Assembly: GCF_024345535.1 (NCBI RefSeq)
Contig: NZ_JAGQBH010000001.1
Span: 186,001-250,000, forward strand
Reading direction: 5' to 3'
DNA from: Cyanobium sp. N.Huapi 1H5
GTDB taxonomy: Bacteria > Cyanobacteriota > Cyanobacteriia > PCC-6307 > Cyanobiaceae
DNA length: 64,000 bases
Positions 21,678 through 29,732 of the stretch are shown one piece after another (the first letter of the stretch is position 1; each line of letters starts with the position of its first letter). The notes beneath the pieces were generated by a model. It made no database searches, was not told where the DNA came from, and saw only the letters and a list, made by a program, of their open reading frames with translations. Position numbers and translations under genes: made by a program.

Positions 21678-23690
21678 ATGGTGTTCGCCGAACCGACCAG
21701 CCCCCCGGGCGTGCCCCCCGTCCCTTCCGGGCGGGCCGACGCCTGGAGCGCCGCCGACGGGGCGGCCCTCTACGGGCTCGACCGCTGGGGTGAGCCCTAC
21801 TTCGGGGTGGGCGCCCGGGGCCACGTGATCGTCCAACCCCGCGGCGACCGCGGCGGCTCCCTCGATCTGGTGGAGCTGGTGCGGGAGCTGCAGGGCCGCG
21901 ACCTGTCCCTGCCGCTGCTGATCCGCTTCGACGACATCCTCGAGGACCGGCTCGAGCGTCTCCACGGCGCCTTCGAGCGGGCCATCGCCCAGTACGGCTA
22001 CAACGGCCGCTACCAGGGGGTGTTCCCGGTGAAGTGCAACCAGCAGCGCCACGTGGTGGAGCAGCTGGTGGAGAGCGGCCGCCGCTGGCATTTCGGCCTG
22101 GAGGCGGGCAGCAAGGCCGAGCTGCTGATCGCCCTGTCCTTGCTGGACGATCCCGACGCCCTGCTGATCTGCAACGGCTACAAGGACCGGCGCTACATCG
22201 AGACAGCGATCCTGGCCCGGCGCCTGGGGCGCCAGCCGGTGGTGGTGATCGAGCAGGCCGATGAGGTGGAGCGGATCATCGCCGCCAGCAGCGCCCTGGG
22301 CGGGGCCCCGTTCATCGGCATCCGCGCCAAGCTCTCGGCCCGCAGCACCGGCCGCTGGGGCAGCTCGGTGGGCGAGCGGGCCAAGTTCGGCCTCTCGATC
22401 CCCGACGTGCTCACCACGGTGGAACGCCTGCGGGAGGCGGGCCTGCTCGACGACCTGCGCCTGCTGCACTTCCACATCGGCAGCCAGATCAACGACATCG
22501 CCGTCCTCAAGGACGCCCTGCAGGAGGCCGGGCAGATCTATGCCGAGCTCACCCGGCTGGGGGCGCCGATGGGCTTTCTGGATGTGGGCGGCGGCCTGGG
22601 CATCGACTACGACGGCAGCCGCACCGCCACCGCCGCCTCCACCAACTACTCGCTGCAGAACTACGCCAACGACGTCGTCGCCACGATCCGGGAGTGCTGC
22701 GAGCCCCACGGCATCCGCCCGCCAACGCTGGTGAGCGAGAGCGGCCGGGCCCTGGCCAGCCACTTCAGCGTGCTGGTGTTCGACGTGCTCGGGGCCGGCG
22801 GCTGCGGCGAAACGGTGCCGCCGCCGGCCGAGGGGGAGGCGCTGATCCTGCGCAACCTGCGCGACACCCACGCCCTGATCACGGCGATCGCCGCTGAGGG
22901 CGGCCTCGAAGGGGACGACGCCGGTGAGCAGGTGGTGGTGGAACGGCTCCAGGAGGCCTGGAACGATGCCCTCAAGTTCAAGGAGGACGCCCTCACCGCC
23001 TTCCGGCTCGGCTACCTGAGCCTGCCGGAGCGGGCCACGGCCGAGCGCCTCACCTGGGCCAGCTGCCAGGCGATCGCCCGCCAGCTCGAGGGCCTGCCCC
23101 CAGGCACCGTGATCCCCCAGGAGCTGCAGGCCCTGCCGGCGGCGCTGGCCGGCACCTACTACGCCAACCTCTCGGTTTTCCGCTCGGCGCCCGACACCTG
23201 GGCGATCGACCAGCTCTTCCCGGTGCTGCCGATCCACCGGCTCGACGAGCGCCCCACCCGCCTGGGCAGCTTCGCCGACCTCACCTGCGATTCCGATGGC
23301 AAGATCGCCCGCTTCATCGACCGGGGCCAGGTCAAGCCCCTGCTGGAACTGCACGGCCTGCGGCCCGGCGAGCCCTACTGGATCGGGCTGTTCCTCGGCG
23401 GCGCTTACCAGGAGGTGATGGGCAACCTGCATAACCTGTTCGGCAGCACCAACGCCGTGCACATCCGGCTGGCGGCCGGCGGTGGCTACCGGGTCGACCA
23501 CGTGGTGCGGGGCAACACCAACGCCGAGGTGCTCGAGGCGATGGAGCACGACCCCGACCTCCTGCTGGAGCGGCTGCGGCTGGCCAGCGAGCAGGCGATC
23601 GGCCGGGGCGACCTGGCGATCAGCGACGCCCGGCGCCTGATGGCCCACCTGAAGGCCAGCCTGGAGCAGACCACCTATCTGGAGGCGTGA
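21678..23690 (+). CDS. speA: Biosynthetic arginine decarboxylase
   Basis: A PLP enzyme of the alanine-racemase-like fold that converts arginine to agmatine, the first step of polyamine synthesis from arginine. The 670-aa length fits SpeA. The PLP Lys is in QGVFPVKCNQQRHV. FHIGSQINDI, GGGLGIDYDGS, SESGRALASHFSVLVFDVLG and FQ-type C-terminal blocks (DLTCDSDGKI, IGLFLGGAYQEVMGNLHNLF) are all visible. Purine-rich AAGG sits before the ATG at 21678. The last 16 bases overlap the convergent cyclase B gene. Confidence 0.97.
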   Translation: MVFAEPTSPPGVPPVPSGRADAWSAADGAALYGLDRWGEPYFGVGARGHVIVQPRGDRGGSLDLVELVRELQGRDLSLPLLIRFDDILEDRLERLHGAFERAIAQYGYNGRYQGVFPVKCNQQRHVVEQLVESGRRWHFGLEAGSKAELLIALSLLDDPDALLICNGYKDRRYIETAILARRLGRQPVVVIEQADEVERIIAASSALGGAPFIGIRAKLSARSTGRWGSSVGERAKFGLSIPDVLTTVERLREAGLLDDLRLLHFHIGSQINDIAVLKDALQEAGQIYAELTRLGAPMGFLDVGGGLGIDYDGSRTATAASTNYSLQNYANDVVATIRECCEPHGIRPPTLVSESGRALASHFSVLVFDVLGAGGCGETVPPPAEGEALILRNLRDTHALITAIAAEGGLEGDDAGEQVVVERLQEAWNDALKFKEDALTAFRLGYLSLPERATAERLTWASCQAIARQLEGLPPGTVIPQELQALPAALAGTYYANLSVFRSAPDTWAIDQLFPVLPIHRLDERPTRLGSFADLTCDSDGKIARFIDRGQVKPLLELHGLRPGEPYWIGLFLGGAYQEVMGNLHNLFGSTNAVHIRLAAGGGYRVDHVVRGNTNAEVLEAMEHDPDLLLERLRLASEQAIGRGDLAISDARRLMAHLKASLEQTTYLEA

Positions 23691-25576
23691 CCTTGCCTGG
23701 AGGCCTGATCCGCCAGGGCGACGGTGAAGATCTCCACCTCCCCGAGGCTCTTCACCGCCTGGGGTCCCAGGGAACGGGCGGCGAGCCCGGGGTCGGCCGC
23801 GATCAGGCTGGCGGTGTGCGCGTCACAGACCACCGCCGCGTCCACATTCCGGGTGGCCGATTCGAGCCGGGCCGACAGGTTCACCGTGTCGCCGATCACG
23901 GTGAACTCCATCCGCTTGGGGCTGCCGATCTGGCCCACCATCACCTGGCCGCTGGCCAGGCCGATGCCGTTGTCGAGGGTGGCGATGCCCCGCCGGGCCC
24001 AGTCCTCGTTGAGGCCGGCCAGGGCCGCCCGCATGGCCAGGGCGCAGCGCACCGCCTGGCTGGCCTCCTCGGCCACCCCCCGGCTCACCGGTGAGCCGAA
24101 GACGGCCATCACCGCATCGCCGATGAACTTGTCGACGGTGCCGCCATGGGCCATCACCACCTCCACCATGGCGCCCAGGTACTCATTGAGCTGGAGCACG
24201 TGCAGCTCGCTCTGGCCCTCGCCGCTGCGCTGCTTGGTGAGCACCGTGAAGCCCTTGATGTCGGTCATCAGCACGGTCACCTCCAGCAGGCGGCCGCGCA
24301 GGATGCCCTGGGCCGATTCCGGGTCGGAGAGGATCTCCGCCACCACCCCGGGGGCCACGTAGCGCTCGAAGGTGCGGCGCAGGCGCCGCCGCTCCTGCCC
24401 CTCCCGCAGGTAGGCATCCCCCCCGTAGAGCAGGCCCAGCAGGACCAGGCCCGAGGAGGGCGCCAGCAGCGGCAGCCAGCGGTTGGCCTGCTGCAGCGCC
24501 ACCACCACCACGCCGCCCTGAAGAACCAGCACCAGGGCCACCAGGGCGAGGCGCCAGCGCAGGTCCGTCCAGCGCCGGGCCGCCCCCAGCACCAGCAGCA
24601 GCGGCAGCAGGGCCAGCAGGGCCCGTCCCGGCGCGCTGCGGGGCCAGGGCTGCAGCCCGTCCCCCTGCAGCGAGTTCGCGGTGGCGGTGGCCAGCACCTC
24701 CAGTCCCGACAGGGTGCCGAAGGGGGTGGGGTAGCCGTCGGTCCCCTGGGCGACCACCGGGCCGAGCAGCACCAGCGCCCCCTTCACGTCCTTGCGCAGG
24801 GGATGGGTCAGCCAGCGCGCGGGGTCGAGCACCTCCCAGGCCGGCAGGCGCTGGAAGCTGCCCTCCGGGCCATAGAAATTGAGCGCGCTGGCCCGGTCGT
24901 CCTGGCGGCTCCGCTGGCCCCCCAGCCGCAGCAGGGTGGAGGAGAGGGCGCTGTGGCCCTCGGCGCCGCGGGCGGGGAGCACGCCGCTGGCGTAGGCCTC
25001 GGGGTGGCGGCTCGGCTCGCTGGAGGTGCCGGCGAGGATGTTGGTGAGCCCGAGGGAGCCGGTGCCGCCGATGGCCGCCAGGAAGCGCTCCGGCCGCACG
25101 AAGGTGAGGGCTCCGGCCCCCTGGGTGTCGCTGGATTCGAGCATCTCCGCCGCCAGGGCGACCCGGCCGGGGTAGCGCCGCAGACGCAGCTCCAGGGCAT
25201 CGTCATCGGCCGGCCCCTTGCCGCTGGGCCCCTCGAAGACCACATTCACGGCCACGGCCCTGGCGCCGGCCTGCAGCAGCTTCTCCGCCACCATCCCGTA
25301 GGTGGCCCGGGGCCAGGGCAGGCTGCCGACCCCCTTCGCCCATTCCGGGATCTTGCCTTCCTCCTCGAACCAGTCCCCCTGCTGGAGGGTGGCGTCATCG
25401 ACCGTGACCAGCACCACCTTCGGTGGTGGTCGGCGGGGGCCGCGCAGCAGCAGCAACTGCTGCTCCACCCCCCGCTCCCAGACCCGCATCCTGGGCCCCG
25501 GCCAGCCGGAGCTGACCCCCACCCAGGCCAGCACGGCCACCACCAGGACCCTGAAGGTGCGGCGTCGCGGGATCAT
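23675..25576 (-). CDS. CHASE2-domain class III nucleotide cyclase (B)
   Basis: A 633-aa membrane cyclase. A single N-terminal helix precedes a CHASE2 sensor (about 35-330, with VVLVTVDDATLQQGDWF and VKGALVLLGPVVAQGTD and the FGTLSGLEVLA end block). Membrane helices follow (about 335-400), then a catalytic domain (about 430-610). Both metal Asp (LMTDIKGFT and KFIGDAVMAVFG), the purine Lys, Thr in MEFTVIGDTVN and Asn/Arg in VNLSARLES are present, so it is a textbook active class III site of the bacterial adenylate type. Its ATG overlaps the stop of the upstream FecR-CAP gene (ATGA). The operon order is FecR, FecR-CAP, cyclase. Confidence 0.95.
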   Translation of the reverse strand: MIPRRRTFRVLVVAVLAWVGVSSGWPGPRMRVWERGVEQQLLLLRGPRRPPPKVVLVTVDDATLQQGDWFEEEGKIPEWAKGVGSLPWPRATYGMVAEKLLQAGARAVAVNVVFEGPSGKGPADDDALELRLRRYPGRVALAAEMLESSDTQGAGALTFVRPERFLAAIGGTGSLGLTNILAGTSSEPSRHPEAYASGVLPARGAEGHSALSSTLLRLGGQRSRQDDRASALNFYGPEGSFQRLPAWEVLDPARWLTHPLRKDVKGALVLLGPVVAQGTDGYPTPFGTLSGLEVLATATANSLQGDGLQPWPRSAPGRALLALLPLLLVLGAARRWTDLRWRLALVALVLVLQGGVVVVALQQANRWLPLLAPSSGLVLLGLLYGGDAYLREGQERRRLRRTFERYVAPGVVAEILSDPESAQGILRGRLLEVTVLMTDIKGFTVLTKQRSGEGQSELHVLQLNEYLGAMVEVVMAHGGTVDKFIGDAVMAVFGSPVSRGVAEEASQAVRCALAMRAALAGLNEDWARRGIATLDNGIGLASGQVMVGQIGSPKRMEFTVIGDTVNLSARLESATRNVDAAVVCDAHTASLIAADPGLAARSLGPQAVKSLGEVEIFTVALADQASRQGHASR

Positions 25577-26658
25577 CGCGGCAGCGGGCTCCAGAGCGTG
25601 CAGATGGCGACGGCCCGGCCGGAGCGCTCCAGGCGTACGCAGTCGATGGCCTGGGCCTTCGGACGGTTGATCAGGATCTGGGTGTGCAGGGCGGAGCCCA
25701 TCCAGCGCGACACGATCACTTCGGGGTTCCAGGCGGCGGCCGGCATCGGGCAGGCGATCACCTCACTGGTGGGCATGAGCCTGCCCTTCGCCGCCATGCG
25801 CTCCTGAAAGGCCCCCCAGAGGGTGCGGTCGTGGTCGCAGTCGCGGCTGGCCAGCACCCCCTCGAGCACCGGGGCCAGATAGGCGGCATTCTCGGCGGCC
25901 AGGGGCGCCGGCAGGGGTTGCAGGGCGGGGCGCCCGGCCTGGGCCCGGTAGCGGTTGATGATCTCCACCAGGGGGTCACGGCTGACCGACGGCCTGGGCG
26001 CGGTGGGGATCACCCCGGGAAAACGGCGCTCCACAAAGGCCTCCAGGGCCGCCATGCCGGGCAGGGGGGCCGTGAACCCCTCGAACAGGGGCCCCCGGAG
26101 GATGGCGGCATAGTCGTCCGCCGTCAGCGGTCGCTGCCCGAGCAGGGCCCCCTGGCTGGAGAGCCGCACCCTGGTGCCCCCCGCCAGGAGAATCGGCGCC
26201 CCAGGCAGGGGCCGCCCATCGGCCAGGGGCTGGAGCTCCACCGAGCCCTCCAGCACCGCCACCTCCTGCTCGCCGCCGTCGAGCAGAGTGATCACGTAGT
26301 TGGTCCCCCGGGTGCTCAGCCGCGAGGAGCGGGTGCAGCCGTTCTGCTGGCCGGACACCAGGATCTGGCCGCTGCTGAGCAGGAAACAGGTGCTGCCGAG
26401 GCGCAGCTGGGTGAAGCGGTTGAGGCGGCCGGCGGCACCACCGGCGAAGCCCAGCTGGCCGCGGCTCTTCTGGGTGCGGACCAGCTCGGGCGTGAACGCC
26501 CGCTCCTGCACCTGGGCCTGGCGCCGTTCGATGTACAGCTCCCGGCCATCAAGGATCTCCTGCACGACGGCCGATCCAGTCGGGCTCGCCACGCTGCCGC
26601 TGGGCCAGGCCAGGGCCGCCGCCAGGGTCGTCAACAGAAGCCGGTGGGGTCGGATCAC
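25573..26658 (-). CDS. Secreted FecR-CAP fusion protein
   Basis: A 361-aa exported protein. It has a signal peptide (LLLTTLAAALAWPSGSVAS), a FecR-type region (about 28-170, with SAVVQEILDGRELYI, RLSTRGTNYVITL and VAVLEGSVELQPLADG) and then a C-terminal CAP (SCP/PR1) domain (about 230-355). The CAP part has a helix ending in INRYRAQAGRPALQPL, CDHD, SEVIACPMP, a WMGSALHTQIL block and VAICTLW, which fit the CAP consensus. CAP proteins are extracellular and the ligand or activity is unknown. The start is GTG at 26658, four bases after the upstream FecR stop, and the stop overlaps the cyclase B start. The FecR half is a tandem relative of its neighbour. Confidence 0.82.
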   Translation of the reverse strand: MIRPHRLLLTTLAAALAWPSGSVASPTGSAVVQEILDGRELYIERRQAQVQERAFTPELVRTQKSRGQLGFAGGAAGRLNRFTQLRLGSTCFLLSSGQILVSGQQNGCTRSSRLSTRGTNYVITLLDGGEQEVAVLEGSVELQPLADGRPLPGAPILLAGGTRVRLSSQGALLGQRPLTADDYAAILRGPLFEGFTAPLPGMAALEAFVERRFPGVIPTAPRPSVSRDPLVEIINRYRAQAGRPALQPLPAPLAAENAAYLAPVLEGVLASRDCDHDRTLWGAFQERMAAKGRLMPTSEVIACPMPAAAWNPEVIVSRWMGSALHTQILINRPKAQAIDCVRLERSGRAVAICTLWSPLPR

Positions 26659-26662
26659 CGGC

Positions 26663-27382
26663 TCAGAAGAAGCGCGGCAGGCCGAAGGGCAGCGACGGCG
26701 GACTGATCGGCACCGGCAGGTTCACCCCCGGCACCCGGGAGCGGATGTAGCTCTCCAGGGAGCCGTAGGCGGGCAGCGGCACCCGGAAGCCCTGGAACAG
26801 GGGGCCGCCCAGGATGCTGTTGTAGTCGCTGACACTGAGCCCCAGGATCGCCAGCACCACCCCGGCGGGGGAGAGGCGCAGCTTCTGGCCCGCCTCCACG
26901 GTGGTGGCGGGCTTGCCCGTGGGCTCCCCGTCGGCGAGGGGCTCCACCTCCACCGATCCCTCCAGCACGGAGATCTCCGCCTCCCCCGACTCGTTGACGT
27001 CGAGGAGGTAGTTGGTGCCCCGCACGCTGAGGCGGGCGGAGCGGGTGCAGCCGCTCTGCTTGCCGGAGACCAGGATCTGACCCTTCTCGATCAGGAAGCA
27101 GCCCTGGCCCAGCTTGAGCAGGGCGAAACGGTTGAGGCGGCCGGCGGCGCCGCTGTCGAAGCGGATCTGGCCCCGGCTGTTCTGGGTGCTGACCTTCTGG
27201 GGGGCGACGGCCTTCTCCTTCACCTTGGCCGTCTTGCCATCGATGAAGAGCTCATTGCCATCGAGGATCTCCTGCACCACGGCGCTCTCGGAGGCCCGCA
27301 CCGGCAGCGGGCCGAGGGCGGGGCCGACCAGGAGCACCAGGATCGGCACCATCGAGAGGCTCGGCAGGTGGCGGCGGCGCAT
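26663..27382 (-). CDS. Secreted FecR-domain protein (C)
   Basis: A 239-aa exported protein. The signal peptide (MRRRHLPSLSMVPILVLLVG) is followed by a FecR-type region that aligns closely with the next gene: SAVVQEILDGNELFIDGK, RGQIRFDSGAAGRLNRF, GCTRSARLSVRGTNYLLDV and EISVLEGSVEVEPLADGEP. A conserved Cys pair (GQGCFLIEKGQI and KQSGCTRS) is shared by both paralogues. It lacks the CAP domain. The ATG at 27382 is chosen for the signal peptide; an open extension to 27421 adds a non-hydrophobic stretch. It is the first gene of the FecR/FecR-CAP/cyclase B operon. Confidence 0.82.
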   Translation of the reverse strand: MRRRHLPSLSMVPILVLLVGPALGPLPVRASESAVVQEILDGNELFIDGKTAKVKEKAVAPQKVSTQNSRGQIRFDSGAAGRLNRFALLKLGQGCFLIEKGQILVSGKQSGCTRSARLSVRGTNYLLDVNESGEAEISVLEGSVEVEPLADGEPTGKPATTVEAGQKLRLSPAGVVLAILGLSVSDYNSILGGPLFQGFRVPLPAYGSLESYIRSRVPGVNLPVPISPPSLPFGLPRFF

Positions 27383-27457
27383 GGGCTCAGGGCTCCGGTG
27401 CGGATGGCCCATTCTGCTCAACCGGGCCGGAAACGCATCGACGCCGCCGGAATCGTC

Positions 27458-28162
27458 TCAGCGGGCGCAGAACCGCACCAGCAGGCCCAGGCGGTTGACG
27501 GGCTGGGCCAGTTCGGCCGGATCGAAGGGGGGAGCGGCCTCGGCGGCGGCCGCCCGCATCATCATGGGCCGCAGATCGTTGCCCTCCAGCTGCACCTCCA
27601 TGGGGGCCAGCCGGCTGAGGCCCACCGCGGCGGCCACCTCGCGGGCCTGGTCGAGGGCGTCCTGGTAGGCCGCCCGCAGCAGCTGGCGCCGCACCGCCGT
27701 GTCCAGGGCGCGATCGGCCTCAGTGCCCACCGGCGCCAGCCGCACCCCGGGGAGGGCCCCCACCTCCCGGATCAGGGGCTGCAGCCGCTGGGGCAGCAGC
27801 CGGCCGCTGACCTGCAGGGTGGCCGTCACCGCCGCCGGCCGGTTGCGTTCGGCCTCACGCTTCCAGGTGCTCGGGGAGGTGACCCGCAGCTCCTCCACCT
27901 GCAGCTGCTGCAGGGCCTGGCGCACCGCCGCCAGCCGCTCCTGCAGGCCCTGGAGGGCGGCGTCGGCCGTGGGGGCCTCCGCCTCCAGCGCCAGGGAGAA
28001 CGACAGCCGGCGGGTGGGCCGTTCCTGCTCGGCGTTGCCCCTGGCCTCCAGCAGGGTGCCCTCACAGCGCAGCTGCACCTGGGCGACGGCGGCACCGGGC
28101 CCGGTGCCGAGCGCCGCCAGGCCCAGCAGCACGGCGAGGGGACGCAGGACGATCGGTCGCAT
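27458..28162 (-). CDS. Secreted SIMPL-domain (DUF541) protein
   Basis: A 234-aa exported protein with a signal peptide (VLRPLAVLLGLAALGTGPG) and a SIMPL domain: LRCEGTLLEARGNAE at the first strand, the long helix ADAALQGLQERLAAVRQALQ, and a C-terminal ALDQAREVAAAVGLSRLAP block typical of the family. SIMPL proteins sit in the periplasm or at the envelope and are implicated in stress tolerance; the molecular role is not settled. It is transcribed divergently from the MscS-cNMP gene, and its ATG (28162) overlaps the most upstream ATG of that gene on the other strand. Confidence 0.85.
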   Translation of the reverse strand: MRPIVLRPLAVLLGLAALGTGPGAAVAQVQLRCEGTLLEARGNAEQERPTRRLSFSLALEAEAPTADAALQGLQERLAAVRQALQQLQVEELRVTSPSTWKREAERNRPAAVTATLQVSGRLLPQRLQPLIREVGALPGVRLAPVGTEADRALDTAVRRQLLRAAYQDALDQAREVAAAVGLSRLAPMEVQLEGNDLRPMMMRAAAAEAAPPFDPAELAQPVNRLGLLVRFCAR

Positions 28163-28250
28163 GGCAGGGGGTACGGCTCAGGCCAGCCTGATCGGCCACG
28201 GGGCCGAACGCCAGGATCGGCGGCAGGATGGGGCGATCGAAGCGAGCGCC

Positions 28251-29732
28251 TTGGCCCTGCTGCAGATCTGGATCGGCGCCCTGGCCGCCACGGCCGGGCT
28301 GCTGGTGCTGGCCCGCCTCTGCCGCCACCGGGCGTTTCCCACGGTGCCGCTGCGGCTGCCGCTGCTGGCGATCGCCGCCTGGGCCCTGCTGAGTTCGCTG
28401 CCGCTGCAGGGATTGCCGCCGGCCTACCGGGTGTGGGTGCTGCTCACCGACGACCTGCTGCTCACCTACGCCGCCATCCTTCTGGTCCTCTGGGCGCTGC
28501 TGCAGGTGCCGGCCCACCTGGGGCTGTGGCGGCCGCCGCCCCAGCTGCTGCTGCAGCTGCTCACCCTCGGCAGCGGCGCCCTGGCCACGGTGGTGCTGGT
28601 GCGCCAGTCGGCGCGGCTGGATCTGGTGGGCCTGGTGACCACCTCCGCCGTGCTCACCGCCGTGATCGGCCTGGCCGCCCAGGAGTCCCTCAAGGACCTT
28701 TTCGCCGGCCTGGAGCTGCAGCTGGGGGACGAGTTCACCGAAGGGGACTTCCTGGAGCTGGACGAGGGGGTGCGGGGGGTGGTGGTCCAGGTGAGCTGGC
28801 GGGACACCATGCTCCGCAACATGGACGGCCAGCTGGTGGTCGTCCCCAACAGCCTCGTCACCGAGAGGGTGCTGCGCAACCTGGGCCGCTCCGGGGCCGT
28901 CAGCAACCGGTTCAGCGTCGGCCTCGACTACGACCTGCCGCCCGCCCAGGCCAGGGCCCTGCTGGAGAAGGTGGTGCTCCAGCATCCCAAGGTGCTGCGG
29001 GAGCCCGCCCCCCGCATCCGCGTCAAGGAGTTCCAGGACAGCGCCATCGCCTACGAGCTGCAGGTATGGCAGCGGGAACTGGGGGACGGCGCCATCGGCG
29101 ACCTGCGCAGCGACCTGCTCGAGCAGATCTGGTACGCCCTGGCCCGGGAAGGCCAGAGCATTCCCTTCCCGGTGCGGGAGCTGCAGCCGCGCCGTTCGCG
29201 GGACCGGCCCCAGCTCCCGGCCCGGCCCTCCCCCCAGCTGTGCTGCCAGACCCTGGCCAGCGTGGGCCTCTTCACCGACCTGAGCGCCGAGCAGCTCGAG
29301 ACCCTGGTGGACGGCAGCCATCAGGTGGCCTACGGCCCCGGCGAGGCGGTGGTGCAGGAGGGGGCCGAGGGGCGCTCGATGTTCCACGTGCTGCGGGGGA
29401 CCGTGGAGATCCTCAAGGAGCTGGAGCCGGGCCACACCGTGGCCGTGCGCCAGCTGGGGCCGGGCGAGGTGTTCGGCGAGATGACCCTCTTCCTCGACGC
29501 CCCGCGCAGCGCCACGGTGCGGGCCACCGAGGAGTGCCTGCTGCTGGAGGTGGACCGGGACAGCATCAGCGGCCTGCTGGACGAGAATCCGGACCTGCTG
29601 GAGCGCTTCGCCGCCATGGTCCAGGAGCGGCAGGCGGAACTGAAGAGCCTGGATCGTGAACAGCACACGGAACGCTCCAATGCTCTGCTGGACACCATGA
29701 AGCGACTCTTCTTCGCCTTCAAGGGCAGCTGA
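28251..29732 (+). CDS. MscS-type mechanosensitive channel fused to cNMP-binding domain
   Basis: A protein of about 493 aa. Four N-terminal helices (about 1-140) lead into the MscS pore and beta domain: LTAVIGLAAQESLKDLFAGL, GDEFTEGDFLEL, RNMDGQLVVVPNSLV and a C-terminal mixed domain to about 300. A Crp-like cNMP-binding domain follows (about 335-450) with an intact cassette (GEVFGEMTLF and APRSATVRA). I infer a ligand-gated or ligand-modulated channel of the bCNG type. The start is uncertain: ATG 28161 overlaps the divergent SIMPL start, so I prefer TTG 28251, which sits just before the first helix. The stop overlaps the cyclase C ATG (TGATG), so channel and cyclase are made together. Confidence 0.9.
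   Translation: MALLQIWIGALAATAGLLVLARLCRHRAFPTVPLRLPLLAIAAWALLSSLPLQGLPPAYRVWVLLTDDLLLTYAAILLVLWALLQVPAHLGLWRPPPQLLLQLLTLGSGALATVVLVRQSARLDLVGLVTTSAVLTAVIGLAAQESLKDLFAGLELQLGDEFTEGDFLELDEGVRGVVVQVSWRDTMLRNMDGQLVVVPNSLVTERVLRNLGRSGAVSNRFSVGLDYDLPPAQARALLEKVVLQHPKVLREPAPRIRVKEFQDSAIAYELQVWQRELGDGAIGDLRSDLLEQIWYALAREGQSIPFPVRELQPRRSRDRPQLPARPSPQLCCQTLASVGLFTDLSAEQLETLVDGSHQVAYGPGEAVVQEGAEGRSMFHVLRGTVEILKELEPGHTVAVRQLGPGEVFGEMTLFLDAPRSATVRATEECLLLEVDRDSISGLLDENPDLLERFAAMVQERQAELKSLDREQHTERSNALLDTMKRLFFAFKGS

Noticed and set aside
20988-23648. 886-codon minus-strand open frame opposite the FUSC gene and speA
   Set aside because: Antisense to strong SpeA and FUSC matches; translation is repetitive without any motif.
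26300-29659. 1119-codon plus-strand open frame over FecR, SIMPL and MscS genes
   Set aside because: Crosses several recognised genes in both orientations and has no family features; GC-driven absence of stops.
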